This document shows, in pieces, positions 40,323 to 51,300 of a stretch of 64,000 nt of DNA. Where the stretch lies: the NCBI GenBank assembly GCA_023091735.1, contig JALKBU010000111.1, forward strand, positions 17,189 to 81,188. Direction: 5' to 3'. The translations under genes and the position numbers were made by a program. Every line of letters begins with the position of its first letter. Within the stretch, counting starts at the first letter, position 1. This DNA comes from Trichomonas tenax (Eukaryota > Parabasalia > Trichomonadida > Trichomonadidae). The notes below the pieces were generated by a model that saw only the letters and a program-made list of their open reading frames with translations, did not search any database and was not told where the DNA came from.

Positions 40323-42791
40323 ATGTATGCTTTCACCAGACAGCGTCACTGCATAACGTCTGAGAAGCTTACACCGATATTCAACGACATCGAGCAGATC
40401 TACTCGGATCACCACAATAAGTTCAATGAATGGACTCAGTTGCATAATAAACTTGTAGTTCACGCAATAGAGACAGGGAAGAACAATAATAGGAATGTGG
40501 TTGTCGCTCTTCTCGCTTATATATCAGAATTCGATGATAATGAGCAAATTTCGCTTATTCAAGAATATTTAGATCAAGGAATCGGAGATAAGCATCCTCT
40601 GTGGATTTCATCAGTCGCATTGACATATGAAAGGAACGGACAGATTGTTGCATCTCTTTTTATCTTTCAAAAATACAAAGACGAAATTGGGCAAAATGAG
40701 TTCTTCGAAAAATGCTACGAAAACTTCAAAAATAGACTTAGAAACAGACTGAAAGAGAACAAATTGTTGCTTCTTGGATCTTTCAACGGAAAAAGATACG
40801 AATTCAAATCTAATGCAATAATTTGTGTTTCAGAGGAAGATGAAAGTCCGGCACCACCTGATATCGATATTTTTGCCGAAATCAACTATGTTCCAGCTAA
40901 ACAAGCCTCTTCACTCATTTTACCAAATAAGAGCTCAGTTTCGACAATAGGAACGACTATTGAGCCTGGAAAGTCCATCCTTGGGTCGAGAAGAGATATC
41001 AGATATAGTGCCAACCGACCATCACCGATGACTTATAATGAAGAACAAGAAACAGTTGAAATTCAAATGCCGAAGAGATTAAGTTCATTTAAGACAACAA
41101 CACCTCCTTCTGTAACTCGTCGAAATGATAACGATGATGATGATGGAGCAACAGAAGTTCAGCCAAGAGAATCTTTCTTCGATCATAAACCAATAACGAA
41201 GAAGGAAACAGAATTCAAATCTCTAACACTGAATTCAAACTTTGGTGACGAAGATGATGCTCCAAAGCCAATTGTTTCTAAATTCACAACCCAGAAATCA
41301 AGCTCATTCAAGTCTAAGTTCCTTGATGATACAGAAGAAACAGAAACGACAACAGAGCGTAATCAATTCAAGTCAAGATTCGAAATGAACGATGAAACAG
41401 AAAACATTAAAAAACCAATCAAATCAAGATTCACATCATCAAATGATGACGAAAGAAGGCAAAGGCCGTATATCATTTCAAAATTCTCGAGAGTCTCTGA
41501 TAGCTCCAGTTCAAGTGGATCTCAGCAATCCCACAAAGATAGATTTAGAATGCTCGAGGAAGCAACAGAAGAGCAACCAAGAGAAATTCAATCACGATTT
41601 ACTTCCGGTAATGATAAAAACAACTCAATCATGTCACTTCCTAAGCGTCAAAAGAATCCAGAAGGAAGTGCAAGAAAGCCAACATTTAACTTCCCTGATG
41701 ATAGCAATGATGATGGCTCTCCTGTTATAAGTGAAAGACGAGTTTTGATTAAATCAACGCCAGAAGAAATGGACAATGATGATCCAAATACATGGTCAAG
41801 GCCAATAAGACCACAAAAGACTGGATCTTCATTTAGGCAATCGCAGATTCAAGATGATGAGCATACATTGGATATTCCAAAGCCTTTCAATGATGAACCA
41901 ATTCAGCCAAAATCAATTATGAAGAAACGAACTACAGCAAACACATCAACAGTTGTTCGTGAATCAGAGTCTAATCAATCACAACATGTTCAGCTGAAAT
42001 TCGGTAACGAATCTCCAGTTATTACTCAGCCGAGAAAAGGAACTCCGACAACGAAGAGCGATAAAGTCACTCCTGAAAGATATGGATTGACAAAAGTTAA
42101 ATCCATCAGTCAAAAGGCTTCTCTTTATCAGGACAGTGATGGAAATTCATTTGTTGTCAAACCAATGGCAACAAACATCGCAGTTATTGCAAGTATGCAA
42201 ATCACATACAATAGTTTGTTCTTAATGCCTATAATAGAATTTGATAGCCTATTTGTCACTAATTATTTGAATGATGGAAATTTATCACTCTTTATGACAA
42301 AGCTTGCTGAAATCAAATTCTCAAAGTACCAAACATGCTTCTTTGTGATCCTTCAACTTATTAGAATTATTTCAACTCTCGAAGAAAACTCAGTATCGCA
42401 CGGCTCGTTGAATGAAAAATCATTTTTGGTCAAAGCTCCAACTGCTGTTCTTGGTGGCTTTGATGATGGAGAAGATTGGAACAATACTGGCTTTTGCCTC
42501 GCTGAAGTTGATAAACTCAAGCAATTCGATCCAAATGCAGCATCCAAAGATAGAAAATTTACTTGTGATACACTTTATAAAATGGCCTATGGAACAGCAA
42601 TGAATGGAAGTGAATTCCCTGTTCCAAAGCGATGGCCAGCTGATATATGGAATGAAACATTCCAAACACTCCTCAGTAATACACCTTTGCAGAATTTGGC
42701 AGAGAACATCAAAAATTTCCTTTGTGATCCACAAAACTGTCAATCAGTCAAATCTATGTTTTCAAGACTCATAATCAGTATGAAGTCATAA
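40323..42791 (+). CDS. BUB1/MAD3-type spindle checkpoint protein with pseudokinase
   Basis: 822 residues. Residues ~15-140 match the Mad3/BUB1 homology region I, a TPR-like fold ('LLAYISEFDDNEQISLIQEYL', cited in part; 'HPLWISSVALTYERNGQIVASLFIFQK'-type block at ~91-117). A KEN sequence lies at 144-146, right after this domain; KEN boxes let MAD3/BUBR1 bind CDC20 in the mitotic checkpoint complex. Residues ~180-590 are disordered, rich in Ser, Asp and Arg. The C-terminus (~595-822) is kinase-like: 'SVSHGSLNEKSFLV' near 690 lies where BUB1 has HGDIKPDN, and 'LGGFDDGEDW' lies where DFG is expected. The catalytic Asp is therefore missing and it should be a pseudokinase, as in human BUBR1. The 3' end is 79 bases from the convergent importin gene. 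Confidence 0.8.
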   Translation: MYAFTRQRHCITSEKLTPIFNDIEQIYSDHHNKFNEWTQLHNKLVVHAIETGKNNNRNVVVALLAYISEFDDNEQISLIQEYLDQGIGDKHPLWISSVALTYERNGQIVASLFIFQKYKDEIGQNEFFEKCYENFKNRLRNRLKENKLLLLGSFNGKRYEFKSNAIICVSEEDESPAPPDIDIFAEINYVPAKQASSLILPNKSSVSTIGTTIEPGKSILGSRRDIRYSANRPSPMTYNEEQETVEIQMPKRLSSFKTTTPPSVTRRNDNDDDDGATEVQPRESFFDHKPITKKETEFKSLTLNSNFGDEDDAPKPIVSKFTTQKSSSFKSKFLDDTEETETTTERNQFKSRFEMNDETENIKKPIKSRFTSSNDDERRQRPYIISKFSRVSDSSSSSGSQQSHKDRFRMLEEATEEQPREIQSRFTSGNDKNNSIMSLPKRQKNPEGSARKPTFNFPDDSNDDGSPVISERRVLIKSTPEEMDNDDPNTWSRPIRPQKTGSSFRQSQIQDDEHTLDIPKPFNDEPIQPKSIMKKRTTANTSTVVRESESNQSQHVQLKFGNESPVITQPRKGTPTTKSDKVTPERYGLTKVKSISQKASLYQDSDGNSFVVKPMATNIAVIASMQITYNSLFLMPIIEFDSLFVTNYLNDGNLSLFMTKLAEIKFSKYQTCFFVILQLIRIISTLEENSVSHGSLNEKSFLVKAPTAVLGGFDDGEDWNNTGFCLAEVDKLKQFDPNAASKDRKFTCDTLYKMAYGTAMNGSEFPVPKRWPADIWNETFQTLLSNTPLQNLAENIKNFLCDPQNCQSVKSMFSRLIISMKS

Positions 42792-42870
42792 TGTTTTGTT
42801 TAGATAAATTTTGTTTATTTCTATTTATTTAATATATACACACCATTTATTACTTAATTATATATATCAG

Positions 42871-45537
42871 TTATTCTTCATCATCATTGCGCATACGAGC
42901 CTGCCTAAAATGATCATCGATTTGCTGGCATATATTTTCTTCTTCTTTGGCTTCTTTGTGGCTGAATGTGGATGGATTGAATTGAGGAATCTTTTGAAGT
43001 TCTTTGGAGTAATCGTTGACACGGCAATCACAGTATAATGAATCAACATTTGGAAATTCAAGATTCAGTGGAATTTGATCAGCTAAAATGGCCAATCCAA
43101 GACTGTTCGTTTGTTCGTTTCTGTATTCAAAGTAGGTACTCAAATAAGTCAGAGCTGTCCCAATAAGTGCGCGATTGAAAAATCCAGGGATCCAAACATT
43201 ACCAAAAATTTCGAACCAATCATCTATCAAAGCATTGTCAATAGGTATTTGGAATTTAAGAATCAGTGCAGCGAAAAGATCGGAATATATTAAATATTCA
43301 TATAAATCCTTCTTTGAACATTGATAAAGCGACATTATTAACCGCGATAGCTTAGCAATTAATTGCTGGTCAATATTGGCCATAAATATTAATGCAATAA
43401 TTGAATATATCAAGGTTTGTAAATCAAACCCTCTAACAACATCATCACCACCCTGAAGTTTTTTAAGCATTACTAATATGTGTTCTATAGTGGCGTTGGC
43501 AAGTTTTGGTGGAATAAAGCTTGGATCTTTAAAGATATCAAAGGAAAATTCACCCATAGTATCACCTATGTAGCAATAATCACCAGATTCTAGCAACGTT
43601 AAAATATGTTTAATATATAGACTAGGTTTGTACTGAGCGAATACATATGGCAAAGTGTGTAGAAGTTGTGGCCATACATCTTTTTGCTTGCAGAGTTGAA
43701 CGATTTCTGCGAAGTGGGGGGTAAACCACACTTGCAATGCTTCAATACTCGCGCCAATTTCTAGAAGTGACACTATAGGTAATAACATATTATCGACTTC
43801 AGCAGATTGTTCATCCTCTGATTGTTCAATTGAGTTTAAATATTCAATAATTCCTTGAAATTCGTGCTCAATTAATGGAAGCAAAAATGACTCGGCTCCA
43901 GCAGGATTTTCTCTAGCTAAAAGGGATATTGTTTTATTTGCTTCTCGGAAATATGTTAATTCTAAATTCTCTAAGACCATTTGTGTAATTTCATCTGTTA
44001 CAAATTGTTTGTTGCCTGTGATAATAGCGAATCGAATGAATCTATATTTTATTGATGTGTAAATTTTATGTTCTGGAGAGCTTTCGTTTGTTTGATCATC
44101 TGGAAATTCTGCATTACCAAAAAATGGTGTAATTGTGAATAAAAGAAGAGTGTATAAGTAACGTAGCTCAATAGGAATTGTTGGATCTTCTGCGTTGACA
44201 TAATTTTGAATATATGTTTGAATTGACTGAGATAACTCTGGGTTCATTTGCTTTTGCTCTTCTTTAATTTCGTGAATATCGCTGATAAATAGCTGAACAA
44301 AACAAGTAATAATAAAAACAACTCCTGGGGAAGTTCCAAATTGCATTAAAATATTCCACACTGATTCAACTATTTGGGGATCTTCCGACAGAAGCAAATT
44401 GCAAACGATAGCTGCAGGTGAGAGCTTTGGATCCGACTCTGAAATGCTGTTTGAACTCATATAAGTATCAAAATTATTTTCATAGAATGCTTCGTCAGCG
44501 ATGTCTTCTTCATAATTGTATGGCAGACACATTTTGATCATGAGCCCTATAAATCTTTCAAGATAATCTTGGAGACTCAAGTATTTAAGCAAATCGAACA
44601 AAATTGATGCAACTTTGCCCATTAAATCAATGTTTTGTTTGTAATTATGATCCAATTGATGATTAATCATGTCCATGAACATCTCTGCGAAATATTGAGC
44701 ACTGTTTGCAAGATATTGTTGGCAGATTTCATTTTCTTTTGCTTTATCAAGAACACAAATCAATGATGTGATAAATGCGACATCTCCTTGAAGCATGTTC
44801 CAAAATTCTGGGAAATCTGAGTCTGGTAATTTTGAAAATTCGAACAATGCAAAAAATGTTTTGGGATCAAAATGAGGATTCTGCAAGAAATAATGTTCTA
44901 CTGATGTATTAGTACGAAACCATAATGTTTTAAATGCCAGCGATAAAGTTGAAATTACTGGATATATTTTTTTGCCCGTTGACTCTGTATACGAGTATGT
45001 CATCCTTGCGTAGTCGCTGCATAAGTAAGAAACACGATCAAATAAAGTGGAAATATGTTCTAATTCAAATGGTGTCATTGACGCTGGTTGTGATAATAAA
45101 CATGTGGATTTGCATAATGAAATAAGGTCGGAAGCAAAATTCTCTGTGGATTCTACCTTTTGAAGTAAGTATTGCGTGAATTCTGAATTAATATCTTGAA
45201 TAAAAGTCGAATAATCTGCAAATTTTTCGTTTTCTTGGAAGTAAAATCTCTCAAAACACTCGAAGAACGCCGGGGAAATAGTCCAAATATAATTATTGCG
45301 CGAATTTAAAAGAATGAAATTTGAAACAGCTAATTTCATCAGATTAGGTGGCAAAACTAAATTTGGAACGCCAGCAAGTGATTCTGGCCCGCTGATTAAG
45401 AATTGAAAAGAAATATCGAGGAAATTTGGTGCACACAATAATTGTTCTTTCTCAGCAATCATTGCCTCTTGGTCGTAATTAGGATCTATCATGTGTGCGA
45501 GGCAAACGATGAATTGTTCCGCTGTAATTTTACTCAT
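42871..45537 (-). CDS. Importin-7/8-like karyopherin
   Basis: 888 residues from the ATG at 45537 (MSKITAEQF); the frame extends upstream only to a TTG. The N-terminal ~90 residues fit an importin-beta N-domain ('MIAEKEQLLCAPNFLDISF', then 'LPPNLMKLAVSNFILLNSRN', then 'W'). The rest is HEAT-like helices. Near residue 350 'MCLPYNYEEDIADEAFYENNF' followed by 'AAIVCNLL' matches in style the region of importin-7/8 and yeast Nmd5/Sxm1 that reads 'DPYEYIRMKFD'. The C-terminus is acidic. Such proteins carry ribosomal proteins and other cargo into the nucleus with RanGTP. NTF2 and another importin follow on the same strand. Assignment to the subfamily is moderate; to karyopherins good. Confidence 0.75.
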   Translation of the reverse strand: MSKITAEQFIVCLAHMIDPNYDQEAMIAEKEQLLCAPNFLDISFQFLISGPESLAGVPNLVLPPNLMKLAVSNFILLNSRNNYIWTISPAFFECFERFYFQENEKFADYSTFIQDINSEFTQYLLQKVESTENFASDLISLCKSTCLLSQPASMTPFELEHISTLFDRVSYLCSDYARMTYSYTESTGKKIYPVISTLSLAFKTLWFRTNTSVEHYFLQNPHFDPKTFFALFEFSKLPDSDFPEFWNMLQGDVAFITSLICVLDKAKENEICQQYLANSAQYFAEMFMDMINHQLDHNYKQNIDLMGKVASILFDLLKYLSLQDYLERFIGLMIKMCLPYNYEEDIADEAFYENNFDTYMSSNSISESDPKLSPAAIVCNLLLSEDPQIVESVWNILMQFGTSPGVVFIITCFVQLFISDIHEIKEEQKQMNPELSQSIQTYIQNYVNAEDPTIPIELRYLYTLLLFTITPFFGNAEFPDDQTNESSPEHKIYTSIKYRFIRFAIITGNKQFVTDEITQMVLENLELTYFREANKTISLLARENPAGAESFLLPLIEHEFQGIIEYLNSIEQSEDEQSAEVDNMLLPIVSLLEIGASIEALQVWFTPHFAEIVQLCKQKDVWPQLLHTLPYVFAQYKPSLYIKHILTLLESGDYCYIGDTMGEFSFDIFKDPSFIPPKLANATIEHILVMLKKLQGGDDVVRGFDLQTLIYSIIALIFMANIDQQLIAKLSRLIMSLYQCSKKDLYEYLIYSDLFAALILKFQIPIDNALIDDWFEIFGNVWIPGFFNRALIGTALTYLSTYFEYRNEQTNSLGLAILADQIPLNLEFPNVDSLYCDCRVNDYSKELQKIPQFNPSTFSHKEAKEEENICQQIDDHFRQARMRNDDEE

Positions 45538-46119
45538 TAAGAAAAATGTCAAATATAAGATACTTTGATATAATTACATGTCAAAATTTTTGGTAATTTT
45601 GCAAAAAATAAAATCTCCATTAGAAAATTGAAATAGCACCATTTTATTTCGACCATTGATTCCCTTATGCCATTACATGCGGGTTATCTCTTTTGTCATA
45701 AGAATATTCGAAAATTTCTGTGAAAAATCAGTATAATTGTCTAGATATTGAAAGATAATTCTTTATACCAATAGTAGTCTTTATTTGCATATTTGCTTCT
45801 ACTAGGTTCCTTGTTTTTCTATAAAATTTGTAAATTTTGTAAAAAAAATTAGAAAAAATAATACAAGCTTTATATGAAAGTTTTGGAATTTAACAAAATA
45901 ATAGTAGTATTGGCAACTGGCGTTAAGCTGAACGGGCTGGTGCTAGAATATATTAGAAAATATCAATAAATTGAGGTAATTCTTCAGTTGCTGAACTTTT
46001 ATTGGTCATTACTATAGTAACTACCATAGGCTGTTAAAGTATAGTTATCAAAGATTCCACAAAACGCGAAATGTTTCAGAAACAATGCATAAATATTTTT
46101 GCCAAGTAAATAAATTTAT
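45538..46119. other. Divergent intergenic region
   Basis: About 580 AT-rich bases between two divergent genes. TTACATGTCA at 45574-45583 is the inverse of the TGACATGTAA motif seen elsewhere and lies 37-46 bases upstream of the importin ATG. No gene. Confidence 0.5.
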
Positions 46120-47370
46120 ATGTCATTAATAAAATATTTTTTAGTAATGAAATTATTGGTCTTTGCATTGAATGTTTTCGGTCTCATTACGTCACCAATG
46201 CAGCTGTTTAATTCTCCGTCATATTATTACCAAATCAGCAAAAATAAACTTGTTATTAGTCGAAATTATTTGCCTGACGTCAATATAAAGCCGTCGAATG
46301 AACAAAAAGAAGAAAAGTTACCAGAGGAGCATATTTTCAAACCAACATCAACGCCAATACCTGAAAAGAAAGAAACTCCAACACCGACACCAAAAATTAT
46401 ACCTACGCCAACAATAAATATTCCACCGCCTCCAACTTCAACGCCAGTTCCAACAACCGCAGCTACTCCACACCCAACTGCTCAGATAACAAATGTTCCA
46501 AAACAAACTCCACAACCAACCCAAATTGCTCACCAAACAACATCCACAACACATGCACAAACACATCAATCCACAGTTGTAACAACAAAAACATCAGTTG
46601 TAACTCCACAAACTCCAATATCGCGTTCAACACCAACAGCAGCTAAAACACCAATTCCAACATCAGCAAAACCGACACAGACATCAACAACAATTAAACC
46701 AACACAAGCCCCAGCCACAATTAAACCAACATCAACACAAAAGACAACACAGGCTCCAATTACAACAAAACCAACATCAACACAAAAGCCAACACAGGCT
46801 CCAATTACAACAAAACCAACGCCAGTTCCATCAACACCAATACAAACTCCAATTCCTCAACAAACACCAGTTATTGAAGATTCACCTTCTAATGCTCAAA
46901 GAAGAAAAGAGCTCGATACTTCATTATCTTACAGTGATCCAGAGTCAATTTCAAAACTTAAAAAATTAATTTCGAAATTAAATTCGATGAAACGTAGCGA
47001 AGAAGCAGCACAGTTACAAGAAGCACTCGGACTGTACGACTTCTATCACGAATTTAATCCAAAGATTGATACTAAGAACAGTTATGCTATTTATCAGTCA
47101 AAATCGAAATCTCCAATGTGTGTTCGTAGAATTTCGATCGCACCTTCAAATTCCAACATCAAAAGCTTCAGCTTGACGGCTAATTATGGAAACGCTAAAG
47201 TCCACGCAATTTCGAATGGAATTTTACCTCAAAGTCAACAATATGTTGAAGATTTCAACTTCTCAGAAGTAATATGCTCATATGAATTCCGTTTCAAGTC
47301 TGAACCATCAGTTACAAAGGATAATTTACCAAAAATCGGATTTTACGGTCCAGTTATTAATAAGAAATAA
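46120..47370 (+). CDS. Secreted Pro/Thr-rich protein with C-terminal domain
   Basis: 416 residues. A signal peptide is likely ('IKYFLVMKLLVFALNVFGLI', residues ~4-23). Residues ~70-255 are a Pro/Thr/Ser-rich, mucin-like stalk with units such as 'TTKPTSTQKPTQAPI' repeated near 190-235; the DNA repeats about every 45 bases at 46690-46840. The C-terminal ~160 residues form a separate folded-looking domain: a helix 'ESISKLKKLISKLNSMKRSEE' (cited in part) and then strands with two Cys ('SPMCVRRISI', 'SEVICSYEFRF'). No second membrane helix or GPI-type tail, so it is probably secreted. The stalk would be heavily O-glycosylated. Stop TAA reads into TAAAT. The family is not recognised. Confidence 0.75.
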   Translation: MSLIKYFLVMKLLVFALNVFGLITSPMQLFNSPSYYYQISKNKLVISRNYLPDVNIKPSNEQKEEKLPEEHIFKPTSTPIPEKKETPTPTPKIIPTPTINIPPPPTSTPVPTTAATPHPTAQITNVPKQTPQPTQIAHQTTSTTHAQTHQSTVVTTKTSVVTPQTPISRSTPTAAKTPIPTSAKPTQTSTTIKPTQAPATIKPTSTQKTTQAPITTKPTSTQKPTQAPITTKPTPVPSTPIQTPIPQQTPVIEDSPSNAQRRKELDTSLSYSDPESISKLKKLISKLNSMKRSEEAAQLQEALGLYDFYHEFNPKIDTKNSYAIYQSKSKSPMCVRRISIAPSNSNIKSFSLTANYGNAKVHAISNGILPQSQQYVEDFNFSEVICSYEFRFKSEPSVTKDNLPKIGFYGPVINKK

Positions 47371-47417
47371 ATTGTTATATCAGTAAAATAATTTATGTTA
47401 TAATCTCCTATTTTTGC

Positions 47418-47822
47418 TTAAACAGATGATGTAGAGAAGATTTGGTTAATAATAATAAAACCACCTTGTTCTGTTTGACCAACAAGGAAGATTTCGAAGA
47501 AACCGATCTCTTCTGCCTCTTCTGGTGTCATTCTGCAGTTTCCTTGAACAGAAATAAGGACAGTTGAGTTGATTGAAGGCTGAATTGTGTAATTTGGAGA
47601 AGGATTTTTAGTCATCTGAATGAGGAACTCCGATGTAATAATCTCTTCAATGTGTAATTTATTTGTCAATTGATTGAGACCAGAATATGGTTTATCTTGG
47701 AAAGTAACGAGCGAGTTTTCGTTGTAAAGTTGGATGACCATCTGCTTGTTGGTATTGAAGTTGTCGTAATACCAGTCAACGAAAGCTTTTGCGAATTGCT
47801 GAAGAGCATCAATGTTCTCCAT
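47418..47822 (-). CDS. NTF2: Nuclear transport factor 2
   Basis: 134 residues, close to the 120-130 of NTF2. The fold pattern is clear: N-terminal helices 'FAKAFVDWYYDNFNTNKQ', 'LYNENSLVTFQDKPYSGLNQL' (cited in part) with the F/Y-x-G-x-x-x-I core, then the strands 'LISVQGNCRM' and 'FFEIFLVGQTEQGGFIIINQIF' (cited in part). NTF2 dimers bring RanGDP back into the nucleus through FG-nucleoporins, which recharges the importins encoded on either side. Confidence is high because the order and spacing of the motifs match the whole family. Confidence 0.92.
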   Translation of the reverse strand: MENIDALQQFAKAFVDWYYDNFNTNKQMVIQLYNENSLVTFQDKPYSGLNQLTNKLHIEEIITSEFLIQMTKNPSPNYTIQPSINSTVLISVQGNCRMTPEEAEEIGFFEIFLVGQTEQGGFIIINQIFSTSSV

Positions 47823-48338
47823 TTTTAATTATATGATGTCAAACCGTTTTGTGTCTTTGACTTCAACAAATTTGACTATATTTATGATGGCAAACATACT
47901 CATTTTTTAGCAAAACACAATATACATCATTTATAGATCTATGTGGACGCATAAACAGAATAACAATGCTTTAAATAGCAAGCGTTTTGATGTTGTGTGC
48001 TTTTTGACAAATAATTTTTATGATATGTATAATTATAATAATGTTTTTATTTTAATTTCATATTGCCACTATTGTTAGAATTGAGCTGCACCCAATTATA
48101 AAAATAGATACATCATATAGTTCTTTGTTCTTTATTCTTTCAGTTATTTTTGCAATGGAGCTTCACTTAATTGCAAAATAAGATAAATCAACTTTCTGTC
48201 ATGTAAAAATTTGACAAATTTGGTTGAGCTCGTTGCATGTGCCATAGTAAATGAGTTGAGCGCATTTCTGTGCCCACCAAGAAACAAGTTTAATAAATAA
48301 CATACATAATAATAATAAAAAACAAATATACATACAAA
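47823..48338. other. Intergenic region with a short direct repeat
   Basis: Two imperfect ~38-base direct copies lie at 48077-48114 and 48151-48190, sharing GAGCT-CAC, AATT-AAAA and ATA-ATCA blocks. TGTCATGTAAAA is at 48197-48208. No gene is seen. Confidence 0.5.
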
Positions 48339-51300
48339 CTATTGTTCTAAAGAATAACTACGAAGTATTTTGGAATAATCAGCATCAAACTGGCTGACGA
48401 CCATATTAATGATTGGCCATGATATAGGGTCTGCTGCTATATCTGAGAATATCCGTTTGAAACGTTGATCAATTTCTAAATCAATGAGATCTGTTAAATA
48501 AGTGGTTAATATAATTTCAACAAACTTATGAATTCCTGGAACAAGTATTGTCGCATCCTGCGCAGGATCATTGTTAGATCTTTCAGGATTTGCAGAAATA
48601 AGAATCCTCATGTAGTTATGTGACAGCTGATCAGCAAGGGTTAAATAAACCGTTCTACTTTTCTCTGTTGGTGTTGTGAAAGGAAGATGAGTAAACCATT
48701 GTGAAATCATATCAAAGGAAACCGCATCTTCAAGTGTGTTAATCAAATAAGTTAAGAGGAAAGTAACTCCATCAATCGCAGGTTTGGCAAACTCTCCTTG
48801 TTGATCGAATACTGCTAATGCAGCATAAGAAGTCTGTGTCGCTCTCTCTAACATGGCATCATCAAAGATACCGATATCTACAAGCATTCCCATGCAAAAG
48901 AAGGCTGATGCAGCAATATTGTAATCTTGGGTTTGGCAGGAATTGCAAATATAGTCGAATACAGAAGCAACTGTTTCTGGTGTAATATTCTCTTGGCATC
49001 TCAACATAGAAGTCCAACAGTTGAGTGAAACAATTGATGCGTGTGATGGATCCATGGGAAGCAATTGAGCCAAGTTAGTCTCGAAAAATAAACAAGTCTT
49101 TTGACCAAAATGCTGAAATAGTAATAATAAAACATCAGTGACTGCTAATTCCATTTCGCTGCACATACCATTTGTCTCCGCACAAGAAATAATTGCCTTT
49201 AATGACAGTGGAATATGCTCAAGCATTTCATTGATGCTGTCTTCGTCTGCACTTTTAATCCTAATCAATGTTTCCAATCCAAAACTAAGTGTCTTGAAAA
49301 GTTCGACAATTACTGTTGGTTTCAACTCCGGCTGTTCTAAAATAATATAAACAAGTCTGCACATGTGAAGAATGAATTGCGAAGCATGCTGAATAGAATA
49401 TAATGAAAGTAAAGTTGCTGATTCTCTTAGACATTCAAGTGCAATTATCTGTGTCTGTGGAAGAGGAAAATAAAAGCATGCTGGAGCTGCAGCTTTGCAA
49501 AACTGTTGAATGTAAGGAACAAATATTTGCCCAGATGCTTTCATAATGATTTTCAAAGCTGAAAGAGCGGATTCATAGATCTGAAGCTCTTCTTTACGCA
49601 TCTCGAGGAACGATGAATCCATAAGAAAATTGTACATTTCTCGAGACATATTTCTCATAAATGGATCAAACTGTTGATGAGTATTAAACTTTGGTCTATT
49701 TTGAACTATTTCTATGAGTTTTTCTATAACAGGAACAATAAATTCTTCTCCAGAAACTTCAACACTCATTGATACGATTGAGCTGAGTGTGGCCTGAAGC
49801 TGCACTATTTCATTCTGCGTCAGAAAATTCCAATCTGAGTCAATTACAGTTGAAATGAACCATTGTGAATCAGATTGAAGAGTCTCTTTATCAACGCAAT
49901 TGCATAGATAACCAAAGCATTCTATAGCACGTGCACGAAGCAATGAAAGATTGGGATCTCCATCTTGATTATCTATTGTTATTATTCTGCGTAACTCTTC
50001 AATAATGATTTGGTAAAAACATGCCATTTCTTCTACTAAGCTTCTTAAGAATGTGCATATACAACGCAAGATTGCATTAAGTCTTAATGGACAAGCATCA
50101 TTAGAAAGCTGTATCATAGTGTTAACGAGATCTTGATATGATTGACGAAGATCATCAACACTGCTTTGCTCACACAAAAGCGAAAGCGCAAATATTTCGG
50201 CAATCAAAGCTTTCTCTTCTGTTTCATTTGAAACTGCGCTAAGAAAAGCTGATAAGACATCAGGCAGTCTTATAAAGTCTTTAAAAAATACACAGCCCTG
50301 TGAAAAAGCAAGGAATGATGCAACTCTACATACAGGAAATGAATCGGAAAATCTTTCAACAAGCGCTAAAATTAATTCTGCTTTTTCTTCAATGAACATA
50401 TGGGAAGTTGATATAATGCATTCGACAGCTTTAAGTGATGCATATCTAAAAGTCCACTCCTCGGAATTAATGTATTCTTTAACTGCATTTAATATTATTT
50501 GTGCAAAAAGTGGCTGCAAATTTTGAACTCCTCCCATCGTGCAAAGGTGTTGATAAGCAATATCAGACATAGTTGCATCATCTTCACAAGGTGAGAAACT
50601 TGATTCGTCTGACTCTCCTAATATAGAGAAGAGAGCTTCGATTACATTCGGTAAATATTTCAATTCTTCGACAGTTCTTATTATGATTTGACAAGCAACC
50701 TCAATTGCGTTAATTCTACAGCCTTCATCTTGATTTTTGTCTGTTGATATCGATAAAACTATTGGAATCAAATCGTCTAAAATTGGGAAAACAATTTTCG
50801 GCTTTTTTGCAATAAAAATCGCCAGATTTAGCAACATTTGTGATAGAAGATCATGTTGCAGTTGTGACATCAGCGGAGGAATTACGCTAGAAAGAGTTTG
50901 TAATTCGGCTGGAATATCATCATCGGGAATAATCGTATAAATGAAGCGCATCATAGCGACTGATGCAGCAGACATTGAGTTGTCTTGTAAAACCATTGTT
51001 ATTATTTGTAATGTTTGCGTTTTATCAAGTTCAATATTATCTTTAAAATCTGTAATTACTTGAATAGCGCAATCGATTGCTAAAGCCTTAATATTTGGCG
51101 GATATGTTAAAATTATTTGATAGATGTCGGGAATAAAATTGTGAAATGAATTTAAATGCATGTAAACTGAAGCTATTGATGCCACAGCTGTCGAAAGGTA
51201 ATTTAAATTCGTTTGGGGGAATATATTTTGCGAAAAATATGAAAGAAGCTTATTTTGGATAAATAAATGCTCTGTTTCTGGAATTAAATTGAAAACTTCT

